Origin: Gammaproteobacteria bacterium
GTDB lineage: Bacteria; Pseudomonadota; Gammaproteobacteria; Steroidobacterales; GCA-2729495
NCBI GenBank assembly: GCA_023150055.1
Contig: JAKLLP010000105.1
Location: forward strand, 1 to 6,748
DNA length: 6,748 nucleotides
Direction: 5' to 3'
Shown in pieces: positions 1-5,483 of this stretch (positions are counted from its first letter, which is position 1; each line of letters begins with the position of its first letter). The translations under genes were made by a program, and so were the position numbers. Under the pieces are notes generated by a model. It was given only the letters and a program-made list of their open reading frames with translations. It ran no database searches and had not been told where the DNA came from.

Positions 1-224
1 ATCACGAACGAGCAATGACGGCATGAACGGTCTCCCACTCGGCGTGGTTGCGAAACTTTCCTGCGGCGACTGTACCGCGCGCGGCGGCTGCGGGCCCGCG
101 TGCGGACCGGATGACGGCAGCGCGGTTCGCGCTGTGGACACCCGTATGTCGATGCGGCTCGCGGGCGTCGTCGTCATCGCAGATCGCCGGTATCGTGCGG
201 ACGGCTGCGCGAGAAGAAGCTCGC

Positions 225-288
225 GCACAGCACGCGATCCGTGCCCGGTTTGCTGTGCCCGGCCGGGCTGCGGCAGTAGACTGCGCCC
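225..288. repeat. Cluster of inverted repeats upstream of the asparagine-synthase-like gene
   Basis: Three structures follow one another. GCACAGCA (225-232) is perfectly complementary to TGCTGTGC (251-258), with an 18-nt spacer. CCCGGCCGGG (258-267) is a perfect 10-bp palindrome. GCAGT-AG-ACTGC (273-284) is a tight inverted repeat that sits inside a GGGC/GCCC outer stem (265-268 with 285-288). All lie 37-100 nt before the gene start. They could be an operator, a leader-RNA structure or an upstream terminator, although no T-tract follows. In GC-rich DNA short palindromes arise by chance, so a function is only possible. Confidence 0.3.
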
Positions 289-314
289 GGTCAGTTTCAA
301 TCGGACCAACGAAG

Positions 315-319
315 AAAGG
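315..319 (+). promoter_or_regulatory. Ribosome binding site that decides the start at 325
   Basis: AAAGG at 315-319 lies 5 nt before ATG 325, a good Shine-Dalgarno distance. In-frame GTG (319) and TTG (322) codons precede it, but they overlap or touch this site and would leave no spacer. ATG 325 is therefore preferred. Confidence 0.6.
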
Positions 320-324
320 TGTTG

Positions 325-1938
325 ATGGCCGCGTCCAGTTCGTCGGGTTCGATCGGGTATGGTGGCCCAGGGCGATTCGGATCCCTGAGTGCCGGGCAGT
401 ATTTCGAGGTGCGGCGCGACGGCCCCGGCTTCAATACGCGTGGCGAGGCCTCGGTCTTTATCGGGCACAGCCTGCCTGGGGGCAGCGCAAACCGGCCGGA
501 CGGCGCCTGGTTACGTTGGCACTGGGACGGCCGCGAACTCACCGTCGAAGGCGACCGGTACGGACTGATCCCGGCGTACTACGCGCTGGACGCGCACCGC
601 TTCGCGCTGTCGACCTCGATCCATCGGTTGCTGGAGGAGGGCGTATCCGCCGAACCGGATGAGGAGGCCCTGGCGGTTTTTCTTCGCTGTGGCGTGTTCC
701 TCGGCGAGGACACTCCCTTTCGCGCCATCCGTGCCCTGCCACCGGGCGGCCACTACGTCTGGCGGGGCGAAGCGGTCCCGCCAGTCGCCACCCTGCCGCT
801 GGCCACCGCGCTGACGGGTATGAGCCGGGACGCGGCGCTCGAAAGATTCGCCGATCTGATGCGCGATGCGATCGCACGGCGCAGCGAGGCGGTCGGGGAC
901 TTCGCGGTGGCGCTGTCCGGCGGAATGGACTCCAGACACATCCTGCTGGAACTCTGTCGCCTGGGCCGCAGGCCACGATTCACCGTCACCGCCCGCGCCT
1001 ACCGCGGCATGCCGAGTCGCGACGTCGACATTGCGCGCAGCATCAGCGAGTCGCTGGGTATTCCCCATCGCATCATCGATCAGGACGAGGACTGGCTCGC
1101 GCTCGAATTGCGCCGCAACGTCCGCACCCACTACTGCACCCTCGAACACGATTGGAGCATCCCGATTGCCGAGCAACTGGGCCCGGACGCCGGCGTCGTC
1201 CATGACGGCATCGGTGGCGACGTGTTCACCGACTGCCGGAGCATCACCACCGAGTGGCGCCTGGCGGCGTTCCGTGACGGTCGTTTCGATGAGCTCGCCG
1301 CGGAATTCCTCGGGCACAAAGCCGCTCCTCGTCAATTCCTGGCGCCGGAGTTTCGCGAGCGCTGCAGCTGGGAGCGGGCCGTGGCACGCGTCAGCCGGGA
1401 GTTCGCCCGCTTTGCCGCGGCGCCCAACCCCCCGGCGGCCTTCTGGTTCTGGAACCGGACGCGGCGCGTCGTGGCGCTCGCCCCGTTCGGCGTCTGGCAG
1501 CGCGCTTTCCACGTGCTCGCCCCCTACCTCGACGAGCAGGTTTTCGACTTCATGGCCAGCCTGCCTGCTGAAATGGTCGGTGATTACGGCTTTCATGCCG
1601 ACAGCCTGGCACGCGAGTTTCCTGCGTTCGCGCAGGTGGGCTATTACTCGGAAGCAAATCCGGCACCGCCGGTCGGCTGGCCCGGCTACCGCCAGATGGC
1701 CGCACAGGCACTGCGCCACCTCCTGCGCCAACCACGGGGCCGCTTGCTCTCCCGTGGCTACGTACTGCCCCGGCTCGGGTGGGCGCTGGTCGATGCACGC
1801 TACTGTCGGGAGTCCGCCTGGCTGCCGCCCTTGGCGGTTTATCTGAGTCAGCTCGAGGCTGGCCGCCACGCCGACGAGAACAGGCGCAGGACATCGAGCA
1901 CAAAGCGGCGCTCGACCAGCCAGATCACCGACGCGTAG
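325..1938 (+). CDS. Asparagine-synthase-like ATP-dependent amide-forming enzyme without glutaminase cysteine
   Basis: The 537-residue product resembles class B asparagine synthetases. Residues 1 to about 150 look like a degenerate Ntn glutamine-amidotransferase domain: the family pattern DRxG..P.YY is visible as D77-R-Y-G80..P83, but the catalytic Cys that should follow the initiator Met is absent (MAASSSSG). Residues from about 165 form the synthetase domain, with the PP-loop S198-GGMDS, an acidic glycine loop DGIGGD (294-299), and PYLD (400-403), which matches the conserved P-[FY]-LD segment. The family activates a carboxylate as an acyl-adenylate and joins it to an amine. Without the Cys, free ammonia or another amine would be the nucleophile; this is inference. 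Homologues amidate sugar acids in glycan clusters or close lasso-peptide rings. The convergent flippase favours the glycan role. The last ~25 residues are rich in R, S and T and lie antisense to the flippase gene. Confidence 0.85.
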   Translation: MAASSSSGSIGYGGPGRFGSLSAGQYFEVRRDGPGFNTRGEASVFIGHSLPGGSANRPDGAWLRWHWDGRELTVEGDRYGLIPAYYALDAHRFALSTSIHRLLEEGVSAEPDEEALAVFLRCGVFLGEDTPFRAIRALPPGGHYVWRGEAVPPVATLPLATALTGMSRDAALERFADLMRDAIARRSEAVGDFAVALSGGMDSRHILLELCRLGRRPRFTVTARAYRGMPSRDVDIARSISESLGIPHRIIDQDEDWLALELRRNVRTHYCTLEHDWSIPIAEQLGPDAGVVHDGIGGDVFTDCRSITTEWRLAAFRDGRFDELAAEFLGHKAAPRQFLAPEFRERCSWERAVARVSREFARFAAAPNPPAAFWFWNRTRRVVALAPFGVWQRAFHVLAPYLDEQVFDFMASLPAEMVGDYGFHADSLAREFPAFAQVGYYSEANPAPPVGWPGYRQMAAQALRHLLRQPRGRLLSRGYVLPRLGWALVDARYCRESAWLPPLAVYLSQLEAGRHADENRRRTSSTKRRSTSQITDA

Positions 1939-3335
1939 CTGAGCGCCCCTGCGGCGATCGTGAGCAGTACCCGCGCGAGCGGCTGCCCGGAGAGCATCAC
2001 ACCGAGGCTCGCCTGGACCAGCGTCACCACGATCGCCATCGCAGCCACGGCGATCAAGGGGCGGGTGAGACAACCGAACAGGTCGTCCCATCCCAGGTTG
2101 ACCTCGCGGATCATGCGGCCGGTCAGCCAGGCGAGTCCCAGTGGATAGACCAGCACCCAGGCGAGGGCCACGCCGATTTCGCCGGCCCACACGCTGCCGG
2201 CCCAGAAAGCCACCGGCATGATCAACAACTGCGCGAGGCTGTAACGGAACATCAGGTCCGGGCGATACCGCGCCATCAGCACCGGTGCCTGCAGCACGGC
2301 TAAGGAACTGACGATCCCATAGGCGCACAGTATCTGGAGGATCGGCACGGCGGCCGCCCACTTGGCGGTGAGAACGAGGGGCACGAGATCCGGGGCGACC
2401 AGTGCCAGCCCGACGTACATCGGCAGGGCGAGCAGCATCACCAGCTTCAGGCTGCGCAAGAGCGAGTAGCGCAGCCCGCGCAGATCGGCCTGGTTCTGGG
2501 CCATGGCCGGGTAGGCGATCTCGTTCACCATGCTGAAGAGCCGCTCGATGGGGAACGCGACGAGTTGCATCGCCATCGAGTAGATGCCGACGCCGCCGGC
2601 AGTGACCTGGTGGCCGAGCATGACGATGTCGCTCTGCTGGTAGACCGTCCAGCACACCCGGCTGCCGAGGGTGTGGCGGGCAAAATCGATCATCTCGCGC
2701 ACCCGTGAGGATCCAGCGTCGAGCCCCGGCATCCAGCGGGTGCTGACGAACATGGCGATGGTCTGTACCACCGCCATCACCAGCACGGATGCGACCAGGG
2801 CCCACACGCCGGCGCCGGCCACCGCGAGGCCGATGACGGTCGGGATGGACAGAGCGGCCGCGGCGATGTGGGCGCGCGCGATGCTGTCAAAGCGCATCTC
2901 CCGGCGCAGCAAGGCGTCGGGCACGACGCGCAGCGTGGAAACCGGCAGCGCGAGACCGGCAGTACGCAACACGGAGGGGACAGCGGCGTTGTCGAACCAC
3001 TGCCCGATCAGCGGAGCGCACACGTAGAGGATGGCGTAGAGGACAAGCGCGAGCACGAGCGACAACCAGAAGCAGCCGTTCAGTTCGCGCCGTTCGATGG
3101 CGGGGAACTGGATGATGGCGCTGCCGATGCCGAACTCGCTGAACATGGCCGACACGCCGACGAGCAGAGTCACCACGGCCATCGTTCCGTAGTCGGACGG
3201 GTCGAGAATGCGCACTACGGCCAGCGTGCTCAACAGCGAGAGGAACTGGACCACGGTCTTGGACGATGCCAGCCACAGCATGGAATGGGCCATGCGCTGC
3301 TTGAGCGTGTTCGCCGGCGGGCGGGTCGTATCCAT
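1848..3335 (-). CDS. WzxC-like polysaccharide/oligosaccharide flippase (MOP superfamily)
   Basis: This 495-residue polytopic membrane protein has the usual length for lipopolysaccharide/exopolysaccharide flippases that move undecaprenyl-linked oligosaccharides across the inner membrane. Hydrophobic segments recur throughout, for example around 21-40, 51-70, 88-111, 160-198, 296-324, 366-402 and 425-447. Family-typical motifs are VRILDPSDYG (41-50) after the first helix, FGIGSAIIQ (68-76), and SDIVMLGHQVTAGGVGIY (235-252), which corresponds to the D-x-x-(I/L)-LG..LG.Y stretch seen in this family. An in-frame ATG at 3437 would add 34 Pro/Arg-rich residues with no ribosome site. ATG 3335 has GGAAG 5 nt upstream and starts the normal short cytosolic leader, so it is preferred. 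The gene converges on and overlaps the asparagine-synthase-like gene. The exact glycan substrate cannot be read from the sequence. Confidence 0.88.
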   Translation of the reverse strand: MDTTRPPANTLKQRMAHSMLWLASSKTVVQFLSLLSTLAVVRILDPSDYGTMAVVTLLVGVSAMFSEFGIGSAIIQFPAIERRELNGCFWLSLVLALVLYAILYVCAPLIGQWFDNAAVPSVLRTAGLALPVSTLRVVPDALLRREMRFDSIARAHIAAAALSIPTVIGLAVAGAGVWALVASVLVMAVVQTIAMFVSTRWMPGLDAGSSRVREMIDFARHTLGSRVCWTVYQQSDIVMLGHQVTAGGVGIYSMAMQLVAFPIERLFSMVNEIAYPAMAQNQADLRGLRYSLLRSLKLVMLLALPMYVGLALVAPDLVPLVLTAKWAAAVPILQILCAYGIVSSLAVLQAPVLMARYRPDLMFRYSLAQLLIMPVAFWAGSVWAGEIGVALAWVLVYPLGLAWLTGRMIREVNLGWDDLFGCLTRPLIAVAAMAIVVTLVQASLGVMLSGQPLARVLLTIAAGALSYASVIWLVERRFVLDVLRLFSSAWRPASS

Positions 3336-3679
3336 CAGCGCTTCCGGAGGGCAGGGGGCCGGCAGACTAGGGTCGGCACGGTTGGTTGCGCCTGGCTGCA
3401 GGTCTGACCGGGGGCGGCTCACCGACGCAATCGCCATTCAATCGCAAACGCAAGGCCATTGCCAAGACCCATCTCACAGAGTCTTGCACGCAACGAGTCT
3501 ATGCCGCCTTGGACCGCCGGTCCCGGCTCCGCGCACCGAGCGCGGCGTGCTTGCGGCTCGCGGCCTCCACTTCCTCCATCAGCCTGGTCGGCGGAGTGTG
3601 ATCCATGCGGCTCCCAATCTGCCCGTGGCCGGATGGCGGCTATTCCGCCTCGATGCGGCGTGCGGGCAACAGGCCGGAG

Positions 3680-3718
3680 ACACCGGTGTTAAAGTTTCGC
3701 CGAGAGGGCGACGTCGCC
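3680..3718. repeat. Two short perfect palindromes (possible operators)
   Basis: ACACCGGTGT at 3680-3689 and GGCGACGTCGCC at 3707-3718 are perfect 10-bp and 12-bp palindromes whose centres are 28 bp apart. The AT-richer TTAAAGTTT lies between them. Paired dyads close to divergent genes can be regulator sites. I recognise no specific regulator, and CG-rich palindromes are common by chance in such DNA. Confidence 0.2.
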
Positions 3719-3752
3719 GCCCCGGCAGTAACCACCGGGCAACGACAGCAGT

Positions 3753-3926
3753 TTGCGTGGCGTCCCGCAAGTACATTGACGGTCTGCGATAAGCGGACCG
3801 CCCGGAGGCGGGGGTCTCCGCCCAAAGCGAGTATCGATGAACGAGGGCGGGAGCGACGGCGGAGACCTCCCGCCGCAAGGGCGGTCATGTAGGGCAAGTT
3901 ATTTGCGGGACGCCACACTAGCGCAA
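3753..3926. repeat. Nested long palindromic element, MITE-like or REP-like
   Basis: The two halves are complementary over most of the 174 nt. The outer left arm TTGCGTGGCGTCCCGCAA (3753-3770) matches the complement of 3903-3926, where the core TTGCGGGACGCCAC (3903-3916) pairs perfectly over 14 bp and a 6-nt insertion separates it from the terminal CGCAA (3922-3926). Further in, GACCGCCC (3796-3803) pairs with GGGCGGTC (3879-3886), GGCGGG (3807-3812) with CCCGCC (3869-3874), and GGTCTCCGCC (3813-3822) with GGCGGAGACC (3858-3867). The central loop is 3823-3857. Each arm can also fold alone, for example CCGCC/GGCGG with GCAA or CGGA loops. There is no coding capacity. It ends 39 nt before the methyltransferase start. 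It may be a non-autonomous mobile element, an extragenic palindrome or a structured RNA leader; the symmetry is certain, the class is not. Confidence 0.65.
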
Positions 3927-3956
3927 CCGTGACAGTGGCGCCGCCGGCGCCGGAGT

Positions 3957-3961
3957 GAGGG
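3957..3961 (+). promoter_or_regulatory. Ribosome binding site of the methyltransferase gene
   Basis: GAGGG at 3957-3961 precedes ATG 3966 by 4 nt. This supports the first ATG over the in-frame ATG at 4002, which begins at residue 13. Confidence 0.5.
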
Positions 3962-3965
3962 ACCC

Positions 3966-5027
3966 ATGGAGTACACACTGAAGCAACGCGGGCGGGCGTC
4001 CATGTCGTTTCTCGTGGACCTCGGCGTGCACAGCCAGCGCCTCGAGCAGCAGGCCGACGCTTTCGCCGCCCGGCACGGGCTGACGGCGGGTCTTCCCGAG
4101 GACCCGGAAGGCCTGCAGGCGCGGCTCGCTCCGGCCATGCAGGAGTCGGCCGCATTTCGCCTGCTGCGCATGGTGCGCGAGTGGCAGCTCGACTCGCACG
4201 GGCCGCTCGCCGTGGCGGCTTTCGAGGAAATACGGGCGGATATCGAACCCGCCCTGCAGGCCTTGCAGCAGGGTCCGACACAGATCCGTTACAACCCGCA
4301 GATGCCGGTGCCGGCGTACTGGCACGGTCAGGAATTCCACCGCACGGCGGGTGGCTGGGACGGCCATGACTACATGGGCTTCGTTCACGGTGAGCTGATT
4401 CACCGGCGCATGGTGGATGAGGCGCGTGAAGGAGTGATCCTGAAACAGCGGGCCGCCGCCGCCAGGCTGGTGCCCCTGGCAGCTCCGCGCCGCATCCTCG
4501 ACATGGGCTGCGGCAGCGGTCAGCACACCGAGGGGCTCGCCGTGGCCTTCCCCGAGGCCGAGATCTGGGGCTGCGACATCAGCGCGCGCCAGCTCGAAGA
4601 AGCGCAGCGGCGCGCCAACGCGCATGGCCTGCGCTGGCAGCTGGTGCAGGCCGCCGCGGAAGATACCGGCCTGCCCGCGGCGCACTTCGACTACGTGACT
4701 TCCTACGCAATGTTTCACGAGTGTCCCGTGGAGGCGCAGCGGGCGGTGCTGGCCGAGGCTCATCGCCTGCTCGAACCCGGCGGTTACGTGGTGATGACCG
4801 ACATCAAGGCCTACCATGCGCAGCCGCCGTACGAGCGCTGGAAGGCGGATTTCTGGAACCAGGTCCACGGCGGCGACCCTTTCTGGCGCGCCTACGCCAG
4901 CACCGACCAGGCGGCACTGGCCCGCTCCGCGGGCTTCGCCGAGGCGCGCTGGTTCGGTGTGGGCGAGCAGCAGTACCCCTGGGTATTGATCGCCCGGAAA
5001 GACAGCAGCGCAGCGAGGGCATCATGA
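3966..5027 (+). CDS. Class I SAM-dependent methyltransferase with uncharacterised N-terminal domain
   Basis: The product has 353 residues. The C-terminal half is a Rossmann-like methyltransferase: motif I is ILDMGCGSG (177-185), which binds SAM; the acidic residue ending strand 2 is D204 in WGCDIS; and a LEPGGYVVMTD segment later in the domain is the usual post-motif strand. An acceptor cannot be named. Residues 1 to about 160 are not a standard methyltransferase part. They are mostly helical and end in an aromatic and His-rich stretch, FHRTAGGWDGHDYMGF (124-139) followed by HGELIH (141-146), which looks conserved and may form a substrate or metal site; that is inference. The stop codon overlaps the next gene's start as ATGA, so the two are probably translated together. 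No signal peptide or membrane helix is seen, so a cytosolic enzyme is expected. Methyltransferase fold: high confidence; function: unknown. Confidence 0.9.
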   Translation: MEYTLKQRGRASMSFLVDLGVHSQRLEQQADAFAARHGLTAGLPEDPEGLQARLAPAMQESAAFRLLRMVREWQLDSHGPLAVAAFEEIRADIEPALQALQQGPTQIRYNPQMPVPAYWHGQEFHRTAGGWDGHDYMGFVHGELIHRRMVDEAREGVILKQRAAAARLVPLAAPRRILDMGCGSGQHTEGLAVAFPEAEIWGCDISARQLEEAQRRANAHGLRWQLVQAAAEDTGLPAAHFDYVTSYAMFHECPVEAQRAVLAEAHRLLEPGGYVVMTDIKAYHAQPPYERWKADFWNQVHGGDPFWRAYASTDQAALARSAGFAEARWFGVGEQQYPWVLIARKDSSAARAS

Positions 5028-5296
5028 GTAACCCGGTATTGAGCATGACCGATGTCGATCGCCTGGGCCAGGCCTTGCTGGCGCTCACCAGGGAGCTGTG
5101 GGTGCTGCGCGATCGCCAGCGCATCCTGGAGGCTGCGCTCGTCGAGGCCGGCGCACTCCTGCCCAATGTCATCGATGCCTGGCAGCCCGATGCGGCCCTT
5201 CAGCAGATACTAAGCGCAGAACGCGGGCAGCTCATCGACGCCGTGCTCGATGCGCTGGCGGACCCGGCAGGCGGGTCTGCGGCGCGGCGCCCGTAA
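5024..5296 (+). CDS. Small hypothetical coiled-coil protein coupled to the methyltransferase
   Basis: The 90-residue protein is not one I recognise. Its ATG overlaps the methyltransferase stop (ATGA, 5024-5027), and GAGGG at 5015-5019 lies 4 nt before it, a strong sign of a real, coupled gene. Residues 11-40 show a clean 4-3 heptad pattern, L14, L18, L21, L25, L28, Q32, L35, L39, as expected of a short leucine-zipper-like coiled coil. A second amphipathic helix is likely at about 55-79. The tail (PAGGSAARRP) is disordered-looking. It has no Cys, no membrane segment and no catalytic motif. A role as a partner or oligomerisation subunit of the methyltransferase is plausible inference from the coupling. 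The gene ends 13 nt from the convergent iron-operon peptide gene. Confidence 0.75.
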   Translation: MSNPVLSMTDVDRLGQALLALTRELWVLRDRQRILEAALVEAGALLPNVIDAWQPDAALQQILSAERGQLIDAVLDALADPAGGSAARRP

Positions 5297-5309
5297 CCGG
5301 GGAGAGGCC

Positions 5310-5480
5310 CTAAGACCGGCGGTAGAACCGGACCGTTTTTTCCGCCGATTTCGGCGAGCTTCCATCGCAACCGCTGCAGCCTGATTCGCTGCGCCGGCGT
5401 CGGTGCCGTCGATACCAGAGCGTAAACACGACGACGGCTGCGACCAGCCCGAGCGCGACGAGTTCCTGCCAGTCGCTCAC
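5310..5480 (-). CDS. FeoB-associated Cys-rich membrane protein
   Basis: This 56-residue gene starts at GTG 5480, only 3 nt after the feoB stop, on the same strand. The product has a short acidic N-terminus, one hydrophobic helix at about residues 6-22 (LVALGLVAAVVVFTLW), a strongly basic cytosolic anchor (YRRHRRRR, 23-30) and then C35-S-G-C38 in the segment SGCSGCDGSS. This layout, a single membrane helix followed by a CxxC tail and found just after feoB, is the hallmark of the FeoB-associated Cys-rich membrane protein family. Its biochemical role is not established; iron delivery or support of FeoB has been suggested by context. The start is preceded by GGGA about 9 nt upstream, a weak site, so coupling to feoB translation is likely. 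The family usually has more cysteines than the two seen here. Confidence 0.8.
   Translation of the reverse strand: MSDWQELVALGLVAAVVVFTLWYRRHRRRRSESGCSGCDGSSPKSAEKTVRFYRRS
5316..5341 (+). terminator. Possible weak intrinsic terminator after the methyltransferase operon
   Basis: Twenty nt after the 90-residue gene's stop, CGGT (5320-5323) can pair with ACCG (5332-5335), extended by G-U pairs, directly before a run of six T (5336-5341). An alternative CCGG/CCGG stem (5316-5319 with 5328-5331) competes with it. The stem is short, so the call is weak. It lies inside the 3' end of the opposite-strand gene, whose codons also explain the sequence. Confidence 0.3.
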
Positions 5481-5483
5481 GGC

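Larger units (their letters stand above)
1..324. other. Upstream region without a convincing gene
   Basis: This stretch leads into the asparagine-synthase-like gene. In frame 1 the first five codons (ITNEQ) end at a TGA at 16-18; this could be the tail of an upstream gene, but five codons prove nothing. A Cys-rich open frame runs from 23 to 325, but it has no visible ribosome binding site and its composition does not look coding; it is treated as a finding only. The second half carries several short inverted repeats (225-288). I see no convincing sigma-70 promoter: TAGACT at 277-282 could pass for a -10 box, but the nearest -35-like TTGCTG (250-255) is too far away at 21 nt. Confidence 0.5.
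3336..3965. other. Intergenic spacer between divergent flippase and methyltransferase genes
   Basis: The 630-nt spacer should hold the promoters of both divergent genes, but I could not identify a convincing -35/-10 pair on either strand. Open frames here are weak and none has a ribosome site or recognisable product. Besides the large palindromic element (3753-3926) there are smaller symmetries: ACACCGGTGT (3680-3689), GGCGACGTCGCC (3707-3718) and a CCCGG/CCGGG stem (3721-3725 with 3735-3739). Positions 3336-3670 show nothing I can name. Confidence 0.6.

Noticed and set aside
866..1846. A 326-codon open frame on the plus strand
   Set aside because: It is the shifted frame of the asparagine-synthase-like gene, whose own frame carries the PP-loop and other family motifs. 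The product is low-complexity Ser/Arg/Ala/Pro.
325..1938. Lasso-peptide cyclase assignment for the asparagine-synthase-like protein
   Set aside because: No transglutaminase-like leader peptidase or credible precursor peptide is visible, and the only neighbour is a glycan flippase. It stays possible if partners lie upstream of the window.
511..2805. A 764-codon open frame on the minus strand
   Set aside because: It is antisense to the asparagine-synthase-like gene and out of frame with the flippase. The translation is Arg/Gly/Ala/Pro-rich without domains, a common shadow in high-GC DNA.
3336..3437. A longer flippase starting at ATG 3437
   Set aside because: The added 34 residues are Pro/Arg-rich with no ribosome site before ATG 3437, while the normal family N-terminus begins at 3335.
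3776..3793. TTGACG at 3776-3781 as a -35 box with CGATAA as -10
   Set aside because: The spacing is only about 5 nt, and nothing like a -10 box occurs at the proper distance. It also lies within the palindromic element.
3753..3926. Integron attC site or a full insertion sequence
   Set aside because: No attC core sites (RYYYAAC/GTTRRRY at the ends), no integrase, no transposase frame and no clear target-site duplication are present.
5290..5301. CCCG-TAAC-CGGG stem over the stop codon of the 90-residue gene
   Set aside because: It has only four base pairs with no adjacent T-tract on either strand, so it is probably chance.
5343..5356. CGCCGATTTCGGCG hairpin as a terminator
   Set aside because: The six-T run precedes the stem on the plus strand and reads as A on the minus strand, so it is wrongly placed for termination either way. 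The sequence is explained by coding in the Cys-rich peptide gene.
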